Source: Rhizobium sp. 18065 (GTDB lineage Bacteria > Pseudomonadota > Alphaproteobacteria > Rhizobiales > Rhizobiaceae). Taken from it: a stretch of DNA of 64,000 bases. Below the pieces are notes generated by a model. It saw only the letters and a list, made by a program, of their open reading frames with translations. It made no database searches and was not told where the DNA came from. Each line of letters begins with the position of its first letter. Position 1 is the first letter of the stretch. The stretch lies in the NCBI RefSeq assembly GCF_902706095.1, contig NZ_CACSJP010000012.1, forward strand, positions 62,001-126,000, read 5' to 3'. Shown here piece after piece: positions 33,307 to 44,500 of this stretch. The translations under genes and the position numbers were made by a program.

Positions 33307-34587
33307 ATGTTCTATCAGCTCTATGAACTCAACCATGCTGTTATGGCGCCGTTTCGCGCGACAGCGGATGCGATGAACCTGGCCTGGAAAAACCCTCTCA
33401 ACCCTTGGTCACACACGGTCGTCGGCCGTAGCTTTTCGGCCGGCTTCGAAGTGTTTGAGCGCGTCACGCGCCGCTACGGAAAGCCGGCATTTGGTCTTCC
33501 GACAACGCCGATCAACGGTGAAGCAATTCCCGTTGAGGAAGAGGTGGTCTGGCGCAAGCCATTCTGCGACCTGATCCACTTCAAGCGCCATCTTCCGGCC
33601 GGCACGGATAAGGGCCCCCGTATTCTGATCGTTGCACCGATGTCCGGCCACTATGCCACGCTGTTGCGTGGTACGGTCGAGGCGTTGCTGCCGAGCGCCG
33701 ACGTCTACATCACCGACTGGATCGATGCCCGTATGGTGCCGGTAACCGATGGTGACTTCGATCTGGATGACTATATCGACTACGTGATCGAGATACTCCA
33801 TCATCTCGGCCCGGACACCAACGTGGTCGCCGTCTGTCAGCCGTCCGTTCCGGTCTTGGCTGCGGTCGCTGTTATGGAAGCTGATGGCGATACCTGCGCG
33901 CCGGCGTCGATGACGCTGATGGGTGGCCCGATCGACACACGCATCAATCCGACAGCCGTCAATCAGCTGGCGCAGAACAAGCCGATCGAATGGTTCCGCG
34001 ACAATGTCATCATGCAGGTTCCGTGGCCGCAGCCGGGCGTCATGCGTTCCGTCTATCCTGGCTTCCTGCAGCTCTCGGGTTTCATGTCGATGAACCTGGA
34101 TCGCCATATGATCGCGCACAAGGAATTCTACGGCCATCTGGTCAAGAATGATGGCGACTCCGCGGAGAAGCATCGCGACTTTTACGACGAATACCTGGCC
34201 GTGATGGATCTCACCGCCGAGTTTTATCTCCAGACCGTCGATACGGTCTTCATCAAGCATTCTCTGCCGAAGGGCGAGATGCTGCATCGTGGCAAGCCGG
34301 TCGACACCAAGGCGATCCGCAATGTCGCTCTGCTGACGGTTGAAGGCGAGAACGACGATATCTCCGGCGTTGGACAGACCAAGGCGGCGCAGACGATCTG
34401 CAGCAGCATTCCGGATGAGATGCGAATGCATTACATGCAGCCGGATGTCGGTCACTACGGCGTATTCAATGGTTCGCGTTTCCGCAGGGAAATCGCCCCT
34501 CGCATCATCGCTTTCGCTGCCAAGCACAGCAAGGGCGTGAAGGCGACGCCGGTAAAGCGCGTTATCAAGGGCGGCAAGGCGAGCTAA
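33307..34587 (+). CDS. phaZ: Intracellular polyhydroxybutyrate depolymerase PhaZ
   Basis: The 426-residue alpha/beta hydrolase mobilises stored poly-3-hydroxybutyrate granules. It has the PhaZ N-terminal block MFYQLYELNHAVMAPFR, the nucleophile region VVAVCQPSVPVLAAV with a cysteine at about 177, the acid region TVEGENDDISG, and the histidine in PDVGHYGVFNG. A catalytic Cys rather than Ser is typical of this intracellular class. The ATG at 33307 is preceded by GGAAGG. It is monocistronic, ending at a long hairpin. Confidence 0.95.
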   Translation: MFYQLYELNHAVMAPFRATADAMNLAWKNPLNPWSHTVVGRSFSAGFEVFERVTRRYGKPAFGLPTTPINGEAIPVEEEVVWRKPFCDLIHFKRHLPAGTDKGPRILIVAPMSGHYATLLRGTVEALLPSADVYITDWIDARMVPVTDGDFDLDDYIDYVIEILHHLGPDTNVVAVCQPSVPVLAAVAVMEADGDTCAPASMTLMGGPIDTRINPTAVNQLAQNKPIEWFRDNVIMQVPWPQPGVMRSVYPGFLQLSGFMSMNLDRHMIAHKEFYGHLVKNDGDSAEKHRDFYDEYLAVMDLTAEFYLQTVDTVFIKHSLPKGEMLHRGKPVDTKAIRNVALLTVEGENDDISGVGQTKAAQTICSSIPDEMRMHYMQPDVGHYGVFNGSRFRREIAPRIIAFAAKHSKGVKATPVKRVIKGGKAS

Positions 34588-34616
34588 AGCGCGAGCTACT
34601 AGATCCGATTTACATT

Positions 34617-34654
34617 AGCGGATTCAGATGGTTATTCATTTGGATCCGCTTTTC
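34617..34654 (+). terminator. Intrinsic terminator of phaZ
   Basis: AGCGGATTCAGATG pairs with CATTTGGATCCGCT (14 pairs, two of them G-U) around a six-base loop, followed by a T-rich run. It lies 30 bases after the phaZ stop. Confidence 0.85.
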
Positions 34655-34731
34655 TCTTGAACGCCAGCCTGCCGTTTCCCACATCGATTCCATCGGTCGG
34701 CATCCTGCCCCCGATGAAACGAGGGTAATCG

Positions 34732-35169
34732 ATGATGAACCAGTCAGCATTGCTTCGACCGGATTGGACTCCGGCGACCGTCGTCCTGATGGTACTTGGA
34801 TTCATGGTATTCTGGCCGCTCGGCCTTGCCATGCTTGCCTACATTCTGTTTGGCGACAAGTTCCAGACTTTCAAGCGTGAAGCCAACCGCAAGGCGGACG
34901 ACGCTTTTGCCTGGTGCCGCTCGAGCCGCTATCAGGGTTCGACTTCGGCCACCGGCAATGTCGCCTTCGACGATTGGCGCAAGGCAGAGCTCGATCGGCT
35001 TGATGAAGAGCGTCGCAGGCTCGACGAAATGCGCGCGGAGTTCGACGCTTATGGGCGTGAACTGCGTCGCGCCAAGGACCAGGAAGAATTCGATCGCTTC
35101 ATGCGCGATCGCCAACAGGTGAAATCTGCCGATCAGGGGATTGCGCCGATGGGCAATTCCGGCAACTGA
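34732..35169 (+). CDS. DUF2852 membrane-anchored protein
   Basis: The 145-residue protein has a single hydrophobic hairpin or helix near the N-terminus (VVLMVLGFMVFWPLGLAMLAYILFG, about residues 17-41) and a charged, probably coiled-coil C-terminus (RLDEERRRLDEMRAEFDAYG). This arrangement matches DUF2852, found in alphaproteobacteria and of unknown function. The start is ATG 34732 or 34735 after GAGGG. A strong terminator follows. Confidence 0.85.
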   Translation: MMNQSALLRPDWTPATVVLMVLGFMVFWPLGLAMLAYILFGDKFQTFKREANRKADDAFAWCRSSRYQGSTSATGNVAFDDWRKAELDRLDEERRRLDEMRAEFDAYGRELRRAKDQEEFDRFMRDRQQVKSADQGIAPMGNSGN

Positions 35170-35193
35170 CGGTGTGCTTGCGCGACCAAACGA

Positions 35194-35221
35194 GGCCGGC
35201 ATCCTTGATGCCGGCCTTTTT
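35194..35221 (+). terminator. Intrinsic terminator after the DUF2852 gene
   Basis: GGCCGGCATC and GATGCCGGCC form a perfect 10-base stem around CTT and are followed by five T residues. Confidence 0.9.
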
Positions 35222-35260
35222 ATGCGTCATTTTCCCGTACGAATCGGCTAAAAGACATCG

Positions 35261-36019
35261 ATGTTCTCCCTGTTCAAAAAGCCCGCCGCCACACGCACGT
35301 CCAGTATAGCGCTGGACAGGACGCTGGCTGTCGATGGCCGGGAACTGCCTCTGACGATCCGCAGGAACATCCGGGCAACACGCATCACGCTGCGTATCGA
35401 GCCCGGCGGCCGGGCATTGAAGATGACCATTCCTCATGGTCTCAAGGAGCGCGACATTGACGACTTCCTCGATCGCCATCAGGGCTGGCTCCGGACCCGG
35501 CTTGCGCGGCAGTCCGTTGGCGGTGCGATTGAGGATGGTGGCGAGATCACGCTGCGCGGCATCAAGCACCGCATTGTCCACTCCGGACAGATGCGTGGAC
35601 TGACCCAGTCGATCGACAGCGAAATCGGCCATATCCTCAGCGTCAGTGGTCTCGAGGATCATCTGCCCCGCCGTATCTGCGATTTTCTCAAGAAGGAAGC
35701 GCGTCGGGACCTGGAGCGTTTGGCCGAGCAACACGCCCGGTCGGTCGGCAAACCGATCAGGAGCCTCAGCTTGAAGGATACGCGCAGCCGATGGGGATCC
35801 TGTTCCTGGGATGGCAAGCTGAGTTTCTCCTGGCGGATCGTCATGGCGCCGCCGCCGGTGATCGATTATCTCGCCGCCCATGAGGTCGCGCATCTGCGTG
35901 AAATGAACCACGGTCCGGCATTCTGGACACTTTGCAGGGAACTCTGCCCGCACATGGATGAATCCAAGGCATGGTTGAAACGCCATGGCTCTGCGCTTCA
36001 TGCGATCGACTTCAGCTGA
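35261..36019 (+). CDS. YgjP-like (SprT/DUF45) metallopeptidase-fold protein
   Basis: The 252-residue protein has the zinc-binding HEVAHLREMNHGPAFW motif near residues 207-222, and upstream SRWGSCSWDGKLSFSWRIVMAPP (noted as SRWGSCS and LSFSWR). This pairing defines the YgjP/DUF45 family. The fold is that of zincin peptidases, but E. coli YgjP has been reported as a UTP pyrophosphatase, so the activity is open. It begins a cluster ending with the tryptophan genes, 72 bases before trpF. Confidence 0.88.
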   Translation: MFSLFKKPAATRTSSIALDRTLAVDGRELPLTIRRNIRATRITLRIEPGGRALKMTIPHGLKERDIDDFLDRHQGWLRTRLARQSVGGAIEDGGEITLRGIKHRIVHSGQMRGLTQSIDSEIGHILSVSGLEDHLPRRICDFLKKEARRDLERLAEQHARSVGKPIRSLSLKDTRSRWGSCSWDGKLSFSWRIVMAPPPVIDYLAAHEVAHLREMNHGPAFWTLCRELCPHMDESKAWLKRHGSALHAIDFS

Positions 36020-36091
36020 TCGGCCTCTGACCGTTCAGCATAGGTCGCAATTTGGCTCGACTCTTTGGCGATTTCGTGCGAATTCGCTGCC

Positions 36092-36766
36092 ATGAGACCC
36101 GATATCAAGATCTGCGGATTGAAGACGCCGGAGGCTGTCGATCGCGCTGTTGAGCGCGGGGCGACCCATATCGGCTTCATTTTTTTCGCCAAGAGCCCGC
36201 GTAACATCGAGCCGGACATTGCGGGGACCCTTGCGGACCGCGTCCGCGGCCGTGCCAAGATCGTTGCTGTAACCGTCGATGCAGATGCCGACGACCTGGA
36301 CGAAATCATCGCGCTGCTGCGTCCCGATATCCTGCAATTTCATGGACATGAAAGCCCGGATCGGCTTTTGACGGTCAAGGCTATGACAGGGTTGCCGATC
36401 ATGAAGGCATTTTCGATCCGCGAGCCCGATGACCTGAAGCGGATCGAACCCTATATAGGCATTGCTGACCGGTTTCTCTTCGATGCGAAGCCGCCGGTCG
36501 GCTCGGACCTGCCCGGTGGAAACGGCGTAACCTTTGATTGGCGCCTACTCAGCTCGCTTGACGAAAGTGTGAATTACATGCTTTCCGGTGGGCTCAACAA
36601 GGACAATATCGCTGACGCCCTGCGCGAAACGGGCGCCCGTGGGATTGATGTTTCCTCTGGCGTCGAAAGCGCGCCTGGGGTCAAGGATCTGCAGATGATG
36701 GACGAGTTTTTTGCGGCGGTCGCTGATGCCTCGCGCCGCGTACCGGTATCAGGGAGTGTCAAGTGA
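36092..36766 (+). CDS. trpF: Phosphoribosylanthranilate isomerase TrpF
   Basis: The 224-residue TIM-barrel enzyme isomerises phosphoribosylanthranilate to CdRP. The active-site motif [16 protein letters not shown] carries the catalytic cysteine at residue 7, and the phosphate site is GIDVSSGVE with the preceding LSGGL. The ATG at 36092 gives the usual rhizobial MRPDIKICG start. The stop overlaps trpB (GTGA), showing coupling. Confidence 0.96.
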   Translation: MRPDIKICGLKTPEAVDRAVERGATHIGFIFFAKSPRNIEPDIAGTLADRVRGRAKIVAVTVDADADDLDEIIALLRPDILQFHGHESPDRLLTVKAMTGLPIMKAFSIREPDDLKRIEPYIGIADRFLFDAKPPVGSDLPGGNGVTFDWRLLSSLDESVNYMLSGGLNKDNIADALRETGARGIDVSSGVESAPGVKDLQMMDEFFAAVADASRRVPVSGSVK

Positions 36767-37983
36767 ACGAAACACCCAAACCCAATTCCTTCCGGGAAGG
36801 TCCGGACGAAGACGGCCGTTTCGGCATATTCGGTGGCCGCTTCGTTGCCGAAACACTGATGCCGCTGATCCTCGACCTCCAGGCAGAGTGGGAAAAGGCG
36901 AAGACCGATCCGGAATTCCAGGCTGAGCTGGCGCATCTGAACACCCATTATACAGGCCGGCCGAGCCCGCTATATTTCGCCGAGCGCCTGACGGAAGAAC
37001 TGGGCGGCGCGAAGATCTATTTCAAGCGTGACGAACTCAACCACACCGGTTCGCACAAGATCAACAATTGCCTTGGTCAGATCCTGCTTGCCAAGCGCAT
37101 GGGCAAGACCCGCATCATCGCAGAGACCGGTGCCGGCCAGCATGGCGTGGCGTCGGCAACCGTCGCTGCGCGTTTCGGCATTCCCTGTGTCGTCTATATG
37201 GGCGCGACCGATGTCGAGCGCCAGGCACCGAACGTTTTCCGAATGAAGCTGCTCGGCGCCGAGGTGAAGCCAGTGACGGCCGGACACGGAACGCTGAAGG
37301 ACGCCATGAACGAGGCGCTGCGGGATTGGGTCACCAATGTCGATGACACCTACTACATGATCGGTACGGCCGCTGGCCCGCATCCCTATCCAGAAATGGT
37401 CCGCGACTTCCAGTCGGTGATTGGTCGCGAGACGCGCGAACAGCTTATGGCGGCCGAAGGCCGTCTTCCGGACATGCTGATCGCAGCCGTCGGTGGCGGT
37501 TCAAACGCGATCGGCCTTTTCCATCCGTTCCTGGATGACGAAAGTGTCCGGATCGTTGGCGTCGAAGCCGGTGGCAAGGGGCTTGAGGGCGAAGAGCATT
37601 GCGCCTCTCTGACGGCGGGTTCGCCGGGCGTCCTGCATGGCAACCGCACGTATCTGCTGCAGGACGGCGACGGCCAGATCAAGGAAGGTCACTCGATCTC
37701 CGCCGGTCTCGACTATCCGGGCATCGGGCCAGAGCACTCCTGGCTGAAGGACATGGGCCGCGTTGAATATGTGCCGATCAAGGACGACGAGGCGCTCGCC
37801 GCCTTCCAGATGTTGACCCGGACCGAAGGCATCATTCCGGCGCTTGAGCCGAGCCACGCTCTTGCCGAAGTCATCAAGCGCGCGCCGACGATGGACAAGG
37901 ACCAGATCATTGTCATGAATCTCTGCGGTCGCGGCGACAAGGACATATTCACTGTCGGCAAGATTCTCGGAATGGGGCTCTGA
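36763..37983 (+). CDS. trpB: Tryptophan synthase beta subunit TrpB
   Basis: The 406-residue PLP enzyme condenses indole and serine. The PLP lysine is in [15 protein letters not shown], the phosphate-binding loop is VGGGSNAIG, and GAGQHGVA forms the substrate loop. The start is GTG at 36763 inside the trpF stop. It is followed two bases later by trpA. Confidence 0.98.
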   Translation: MNETPKPNSFREGPDEDGRFGIFGGRFVAETLMPLILDLQAEWEKAKTDPEFQAELAHLNTHYTGRPSPLYFAERLTEELGGAKIYFKRDELNHTGSHKINNCLGQILLAKRMGKTRIIAETGAGQHGVASATVAARFGIPCVVYMGATDVERQAPNVFRMKLLGAEVKPVTAGHGTLKDAMNEALRDWVTNVDDTYYMIGTAAGPHPYPEMVRDFQSVIGRETREQLMAAEGRLPDMLIAAVGGGSNAIGLFHPFLDDESVRIVGVEAGGKGLEGEEHCASLTAGSPGVLHGNRTYLLQDGDGQIKEGHSISAGLDYPGIGPEHSWLKDMGRVEYVPIKDDEALAAFQMLTRTEGIIPALEPSHALAEVIKRAPTMDKDQIIVMNLCGRGDKDIFTVGKILGMGL

Positions 37984-37985
37984 TC

Positions 37986-38825
37986 ATGACTGCACGTATG
38001 GATAAACGCTTCGCCGATCTGAAGGCTGAAGGCCGTCCCGCCCTGGTGACCTACTTCATGGCCGGCGATCCGGACTATGCCACATCGCTGGCGATCATGA
38101 AGGCGCTGCCGGAAGCTGGTGCTGACGTGATCGAGCTTGGCATGCCGTTCTCTGATCCGATGGCCGATGGTCCTGCGATCCAGATGGCGGGGCAGCGCGC
38201 CCTGAAGTCGGGCCAGACCCTGCTTAAGACGCTGGAACTTGCACGCGAATTCCGCAAGATCGATCAGTCCACGCCGATCGTGCTGATGGGCTACTACAAT
38301 CCGATCTATGTCTTCGGCGTCGAGCATTTCCTCGATGTTGCGATCGAAGTGGGCATCGACGGCCTGATCGTTGTCGATCTTCCGCCGGAAATGGACGACG
38401 AACTTTGTATTCCTGCCCGTCGCCGCGACATCAATTTCATCCGTCTGGCCACGCCGACAACGGACGACAAGCGCCTGCCGACTGTGCTGCAGAATACGTC
38501 CGGCTTTGTCTACTACGTGTCGATGAACGGTATCACAGGGTCGTCGATGCTTGATCCATCCCGTGTGGCAGGCGCCGTTCAGCGCATCAAGTCCCACACG
38601 GATCTGCCGATTTGTGTCGGCTTTGGCGTCAAGACCGCAGAACATGCCCGCCTGATAGGGACGAGCGCGGACGGCGTTGTCGTCGGCACCGCCATCGTCA
38701 ATCAGGTCGCCAACAATCTGACAGCTGACGGGAAAGCCACGGCGGATACGGTTCAGGCCGTCGTCACCCTGGTTCGCGGCCTTGCAAGTGGTGTGCGCAG
38801 TGCGCGCCTTGCTGCTGCCGAGTAA
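37986..38825 (+). CDS. trpA: Tryptophan synthase alpha subunit TrpA
   Basis: The 279-residue TIM barrel cleaves indole-glycerol phosphate and channels indole to TrpB. The catalytic glutamate is in [16 protein letters not shown], and LMGYYNPI and [11 protein letters not shown] are conserved. It lies between trpB and accD on the same strand with short spacers, forming the trpFBA-accD-folC unit common in alphaproteobacteria. Confidence 0.98.
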   Translation: MTARMDKRFADLKAEGRPALVTYFMAGDPDYATSLAIMKALPEAGADVIELGMPFSDPMADGPAIQMAGQRALKSGQTLLKTLELAREFRKIDQSTPIVLMGYYNPIYVFGVEHFLDVAIEVGIDGLIVVDLPPEMDDELCIPARRRDINFIRLATPTTDDKRLPTVLQNTSGFVYYVSMNGITGSSMLDPSRVAGAVQRIKSHTDLPICVGFGVKTAEHARLIGTSADGVVVGTAIVNQVANNLTADGKATADTVQAVVTLVRGLASGVRSARLAAAE

Positions 38826-38863
38826 TTTTCCGATAAAGGCTGTAAACGTCAGGAGTATACCGC

Positions 38864-39769
38864 GTGAACTGGATCACCAATTACGTGCGCCCGCGCATCA
38901 ATTCCATGCTGGGTCGCCGGGAAGTGCCGGAAAACCTCTGGATCAAGTGCCCTGAAACGGGTGAGATGGTCTTCCACAAGGACCTCGAAGAGAACAAGTG
39001 GGTCATTCCCGCCTCTGGCTACCATATGAAGATGCCGGCCAAGGATCGCCTGATCGACCTGTTCGACAACGGCCAGTATGAGGCCCTGCAGCAGCCCAAG
39101 GTGGCGCAGGACCCGCTGAAGTTCCGCGATTCGAAGAAATACACCGACCGCCTGAAGGACAGCCGTCTGAAGACCGAACAGGAGGATACCATCCTGGCTG
39201 GCGTCGGCACCGTCCAGGGGCTCAAACTTGTAGCCGTTGTTCATGAGTTCAACTTTATGGGCGGTTCGCTCGGCATTGCAGCCGGCGAGGCGATCGTGAA
39301 GGCTTTCGAACGCGCGCTGAAGGAAAAGTGCCCCTTGGTCATGTTCCCCGCATCGGGCGGCGCGCGCATGCAGGAAGGCATCCTGTCCTTGATGCAGTTG
39401 CCGCGAACGACGGTTGCTGTGGACATGCTGAAGGAAGCCGGGCTTCCTTACATTGTCGTTCTGACCAATCCGACCACGGGTGGTGTCACCGCATCTTACG
39501 CCATGCTTGGCGATCTGCACATCGCCGAACCGGGCGCTGAAATCTGCTTTGCCGGCAAACGCGTCATCGAGCAGACCATCCGTGAAAAGCTGCCAGAAGG
39601 TTTCCAGACATCGGAATATCTGCTCGAGCATGGCATGGTCGACATGGTGGTCAAGCGTCACGAGATTCCCGATCTTCTGGCCCGCGTCTTGAAGATCATG
39701 ACCAAGCGTCCGGCCAACGATGTGGTTTCGAACGGCGCCATAACACTCCCGACAAAGGCATCGGCCTGA
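38864..39769 (+). CDS. accD: Acetyl-CoA carboxylase carboxyltransferase beta subunit AccD
   Basis: The 301-residue subunit pairs with AccA to transfer CO2 from biotin to acetyl-CoA. The crotonase-like core shows [13 protein letters not shown] and [18 protein letters not shown]. The start is GTG at 38864 after AGGAG. The N-terminal zinc ribbon, which has four cysteines in E. coli, keeps only Cys29; the equivalent positions here are about T32, I48 and S51. A four-cysteine metal site therefore cannot form. Confidence 0.97.
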   Translation: MNWITNYVRPRINSMLGRREVPENLWIKCPETGEMVFHKDLEENKWVIPASGYHMKMPAKDRLIDLFDNGQYEALQQPKVAQDPLKFRDSKKYTDRLKDSRLKTEQEDTILAGVGTVQGLKLVAVVHEFNFMGGSLGIAAGEAIVKAFERALKEKCPLVMFPASGGARMQEGILSLMQLPRTTVAVDMLKEAGLPYIVVLTNPTTGGVTASYAMLGDLHIAEPGAEICFAGKRVIEQTIREKLPEGFQTSEYLLEHGMVDMVVKRHEIPDLLARVLKIMTKRPANDVVSNGAITLPTKASA

Positions 39770-39806
39770 CACTTAGTATTTGGCCGATGGCAGTGGAACG
39801 ACCGTG

Positions 39807-41147
39807 ATGACAGTGCCTACCTTGAGTCTGGCCGATGCCGAGATCGAAAAACTCATGGGGCTGCACCCCAAGGGTTACGATCTCTCCCTCGACCGCATCC
39901 GCCGCCTGCTCGACCTTCTGGGCAATCCCGAAAGGCGTTTGCCGCCGGTCATTCATGTCGCCGGCACCAATGGCAAAGGCTCGGCGACGGCCTTTTGCCG
40001 GGCACTGCTCGAAGCCCAGGGGCTGTCGGTCCATGTCCATACCTCGCCGCACCTTGTCCGCTGGCATGAACGCTATCGCATCGGCGTCAAGGCCGGTCCA
40101 GGCCAGATCGTCGATGATGCGGTCTTTGCCGATGCGCTCCGCCGTGTTGCCGACGCCAACGGTGGCCAGTCGATCACCGTCTTCGAAATCCTGACGGCGG
40201 TGACGTTCCTGCTGTTTTCCGAGCAGCCTGCCGACGTTGCCGTTATCGAAGTTGGCCTCGGTGGTCGTTTCGATGCCACCAATGTCGTTGAAAAGCCCGC
40301 CGTCTCGATCATCCAGCCGATTTCCCTCGATCACCAGGCCTATCTCGGCGATCGAGTCGAACTGATCGCAGCCGAGAAGGCCGGCATCATGAAGCGCGGT
40401 GTTCCAGTGGTCATTGGCCATCAGGAGTTCGAAGGCGCCCGTGACGTGTTGATTGGCACAGCTGAAAGGCTGGGCTGTCCGCTTTCCGTCTTCAGCCAGG
40501 ATTTCCTCGCCTATGAGGAATTCAGCCGATTGGTCTATCAGGATGAGTTCGGCCTCATGGATCTGCCGCTTCCCCGCCTTCCCGGGCGCCACCAAATCGG
40601 CAATGCCGCAACGGCCATCCGTGCTGTGAAGGCGGCTGGCTTTGCGGTCAACGAGATGGTTGCCGAGAAGGCCATGCTGTCGGTCGAATGGCCCGGTCGT
40701 CTGCAACGACTGACCGAAGGGCATCTGGTCGATCGTGCACCGGCGGGTGCCGAGATCTGGCTCGATGGCGGCCATAATCCGGGTGCTGGCGAAGTGATTG
40801 CCGAAGCCATGGCGGCGATGGAAGAGCGCAAGGCGCGCCCGCTGCATCTGGTTGTCGGCATGATCAACACAAAGGATCCGATCGGCTACTTCCGCGCATT
40901 CGCCGGTATCGCCCATGCGGTGTACACCGTACCAATCGAAGGCTCCGACGTCGGTCTCGATCCCGTCGCGCTGGCGCAATCCGCAGCGGATGCCGGATTG
41001 ACCGCTTTGCCGATGGGGTCGCTGGGCGAGGCGCTGAATGCGATTGCAGAACGAACAGCGGGCGGACCGCCGCCGCGTATCATGATCGGTGGATCGCTCT
41101 ATCTTGCCGGCAATGTTCTGGCGCAGAACGGCACCATTCCGACATGA
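39807..41147 (+). CDS. folC: Folylpolyglutamate/dihydrofolate synthase FolC
   Basis: The 446-residue Mur-ligase-like enzyme adds glutamate to folates and usually also makes dihydrofolate. The ATP loop is VAGTNGKGSATAF, and the SPHLVRWHER omega-loop and LDGGHNPGAGEV motif are conserved. The ATG at 39807 is chosen; an upstream in-frame TTG at 39780 gives nine more residues. It ends the trp-accD unit at a terminator shared with trxA. Confidence 0.95.
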   Translation: MTVPTLSLADAEIEKLMGLHPKGYDLSLDRIRRLLDLLGNPERRLPPVIHVAGTNGKGSATAFCRALLEAQGLSVHVHTSPHLVRWHERYRIGVKAGPGQIVDDAVFADALRRVADANGGQSITVFEILTAVTFLLFSEQPADVAVIEVGLGGRFDATNVVEKPAVSIIQPISLDHQAYLGDRVELIAAEKAGIMKRGVPVVIGHQEFEGARDVLIGTAERLGCPLSVFSQDFLAYEEFSRLVYQDEFGLMDLPLPRLPGRHQIGNAATAIRAVKAAGFAVNEMVAEKAMLSVEWPGRLQRLTEGHLVDRAPAGAEIWLDGGHNPGAGEVIAEAMAAMEERKARPLHLVVGMINTKDPIGYFRAFAGIAHAVYTVPIEGSDVGLDPVALAQSAADAGLTALPMGSLGEALNAIAERTAGGPPPRIMIGGSLYLAGNVLAQNGTIPT

Positions 41148-41148
41148 A

Positions 41149-41173
41149 AAAAGCCCGGAAATTCCGGGCTTTT
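41149..41173. terminator. Bidirectional terminator between folC and trxA
   Basis: AAAAGCCCGG and CCGGGCTTTT form a perfect 10-base stem with a five-base AAATT loop and symmetrical A- and T-tracts. Confidence 0.9.
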
Positions 41174-41198
41174 GAATTCTCCAAGCTTTCGCAGGGCC

Positions 41199-41519
41199 TC
41201 AGGCGGCGCTGGAAATCCAGCTCGACAGGGCAGTCTTGGGCGCAGCGCCGACCTTGATATCGGCCACTTCGCCGCCCTTGAACACGGCCAGCGTCGGGAT
41301 CGAGCGAACGCCGAACTGGGCAGCCAGTTCTGGATTTTCATCGATGTTCAGCTTGACGATCTTCACCTTGCCGGCGAGCTCGTTGGAGATCTCCTCCAGG
41401 CTCGGCGCGATCATCTTGCACGGGCCGCACCATTCGGCCCAGAAATCCACGACGACCGGCTCGGCCGCATCGAGAACTTCGGCCTGGAAATTGGACTTGT
41501 CGACTTTTACAGTAGCCAT
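41199..41519 (-). CDS. trxA: Thioredoxin TrxA
   Basis: This 106-residue thioredoxin has the redox motif [10 protein letters not shown] and the cis-proline region [13 protein letters not shown]. It reduces disulfides in ribonucleotide reductase and other targets. The ATG at 41519 follows AAGGAGAG. It lies 73 bases downstream of addA and may be read from that operon as well as from its own promoter. Confidence 0.97.
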   Translation of the reverse strand: MATVKVDKSNFQAEVLDAAEPVVVDFWAEWCGPCKMIAPSLEEISNELAGKVKIVKLNIDENPELAAQFGVRSIPTLAVFKGGEVADIKVGAAPKTALSSWISSAA

Positions 41520-41592
41520 CGGGCTCTCCTTATAGATATCGAATTGACTAGATATGTGATGCCGCGTCGCGGTAATTTCAATATGCGGTATC

Positions 41593-44500
41593 TCATGATG
41601 TTTCGAGGTCGGCAAGAGAGGCGCGCATCACGTCTTCCGGAAGGTCCAGCACTGTCCCCGTTTCCGTGTAGATCAGCAGGCATTCGATCGGCTTCAACGG
41701 ATAAAGCGGTTTGAGGATTTCCCGGTAGATCGCCAGCTGTGCCCGATGCGAAAGAGGCACATCGCGCACATGATGCGGCGGGTTGCGATTGGTCTTGTAG
41801 TCGACAAGCAGAACCCGGTCGTCCAGCACGGCCATCCGGTCGATGCGGCCGGAGACTGCGCGAGGTTCGCCTTTTAGCATGAGCGTGCCCATCACAGACA
41901 CTTCCGGCTGGCTCGCACTCGAAAACAGAGGCGCAAGGCCAGGTGCATCAAGTACGGACATGACCGTATCAACAAGGCTATCCCGCTCGGGCCGGGGCCA
42001 GAAACGCGCGGCACGCGCGGCATAACGTTGTGCTGCCTGGACCCTGTCGGAGGCCGCGATGGCAGGCAGTGTCTGCAGCATGCGGTGGACCAATCGGCCG
42101 CGCTGAAGCGAAAGCTCCGCCTTCTTCTCCTCGGTAAACAGTGCCGAGGCCGTCAGCATATCGTCGGTGTCGTCGAGAACGATGCTGCCGGCGCCCGATG
42201 GGCTGAGCGGTCGCGGAAGACTGACAGGTGGGGGCAGGGGCCGAGATAGCGCTACTGGCAGATGCAATTCGACATCGTCAACGGCCGCCTCGTCCGAAAG
42301 CGGAAATACTTTCTGCGAAAGCGGCAGGCGCCATTTGAGACCTGACCATTCCCCGTCTGCGCCTTTGAATTCTGCAGGGCTGCAATGGATTTCGTCACCG
42401 GCAAGCGCATCGGCAATCATCCGGTGCCAGATATCGCCCGGATCCTGCACGCCGCGATAACCGCAGATGATCAGTCGGTCGGCCGCTCGCGTCATGGCAA
42501 CATAGAGAAGCCGCCGATATTCCTCTTCCGTCTGGCTCCGGCGTATTTGGCTATCTGCCTCGGTCAGAGAGTTGCCGAGCGCCTTGGTCGGCACCCAGAT
42601 CGGAACTGCCGGTTGCTCCGTGTGTAATTCAAGCAGACGGAGCTTGGCGAGATGGTTCGCGTTGAAAGCCTTTGATCCGCCATCGACCAGAAAAACCACG
42701 GGCGCTTCAAGCCCTTTCGAGGCGTGCACGGTCATGATCCGGACTTCGTTGCGCTCCTTGTCCTGCTCCCGCTTCACCTCCGGCGCTTCCATCTCCAGCG
42801 TTGAGATGAAGGATTGCAGGCCCGGCAGCCCGGCGGTTTCAAAGGACAGTGCAAACGTCAGGAACTCGTCGAGAATGTCGCTGACTTCCGTCCCGAGCCG
42901 TCCGAGATAAACCCGTCGTCCGCCATGCATGCCCAAGACCCGGGCATAGAAGTCGTGCACCGAGTGAGTGCGCGAGAGATCCAGAAAAAGCTGCAGTTTC
43001 TTCAAGCTTGCAGCCCAGGGCGATCCGTCCTGGGCTGCAAGATCCTGCAGGCGAGCCCAGAGGCTCTGCTTTTCCGGCCGTTCGGCGGCAAGAACCAGAA
43101 GCTGGTCTTCGAGATGATTGAACAGCGGACTTTTCAGGATCGCAGCCAGAGAAAGATCGTCGGCCGGTAGCAGCAGGAAACGGCCAAGCGCCAGCATGTC
43201 CTGCACGGCAATATGGTTTGTCAGCTTCAGTCGGTCGGCACCCGCTACCGGAATACTGTAGGGACGCTTCAGCGACCGGGTCAATGCATTGACGAAACTG
43301 TCGCGCTTGCGCACCAGCACCAGGATGTCGCCGGGCTGGATCAGCCGTTCGACACCCTTTTCAATGATCGTCTGTTTGCCCACCATTTCGCTGATCGTAT
43401 GCGCTATGCGCCGTGCAAGAATGGCCGACGGCGCGCTTTCCGGGGTGGCGTCGAAAGGCGCCGTCCAGTCCTCGTTCTTGTCCAGCTTTTCCGCTGCAAT
43501 CATCTCCCAGAGATCGACTTCGCCCGGGTGGCCGCTACGGCTCGACATATGCACGACGGCATCGCCGAAAGCACTGAGGCCGCGAAAGTTCTCGCGGACG
43601 GAAAATACCTGGTCGACAGCGGACAAGATTGCCGAGGTCGACCGGAAGGAAAGCGGCAGGCGGATCGTGTTGAACGTCTGGCCGCCATTGTTGACGGCCT
43701 GCTGCGTCTGTTTTGCCTCGACGGAAAACTGTTCCGGGCGGGCACCCTGGAATGAATAGATCGACTGTTTTTCGTCACCCACGGCAAAGAAAGTTCGCAC
43801 GCCGGGACGGGCGCTGGCACCGGAGAAGAAGTCTTCGCGCAGCGACCGGATAACCGACCATTGAACCGGGCTCGTATCCTGTGCCTCGTCGACGAGGATA
43901 TGATCGATGCCCTGGTCGAGCTTGTAGTGCACCCAGGCGCCGACATCGGCGCGCATCAGAAGTTCCGCGCTGCGGGCGATCAGATCCTCGAAATCGAGCT
44001 GCGACCGGCGTTTCTTCAGCTCTTCATAGTCTTCGTCCAACCGGACTGCGAGTGTCAGGGCCGCCTTTGTCGCCTCGTACATGCGGAAGATCCGCAACCG
44101 GTCGCGGGTGGAAACCACGTGTTCACGGGCCGCAATCACCGCGTCGCGCAACTCGGGTGCCTGCTTGGTCATGGCAGCGGCAATCAGCGAGCTGTCGGCC
44201 TTGGGCGCTTCCGCCTGTGTCAGGAAGGCACCATCGAGCAGCTTTGCCCGCTCCAGGGGATCGCGTTCGACAAGCACACGCTCCAGCGTTTCGGCAACCG
44301 AGCGAACCTTCTCGCCGCCTTTTTCCAGCGCCAAACGAACATAGTGGGCAAAGACCGGACCTGACAGGCCGGCAAGCGGCCAATAGGCCTCTGCCCGGGA
44401 TGTTTCGCTTTCATCGGGGCTGATTCCGAAGCGCAGGCGCAAGGTCGCGTCAATGCTGCCGTGGCGGGCGGATTCGCGACGGAACTGCCGGATGGCGTGG

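Noticed and set aside
44116-44121. CACGTG core considered as a further parS site
   Set aside because: The flanks (GAAAC and TTCAC) do not match parS; it lies in addA coding sequence 22 kb from oriC.
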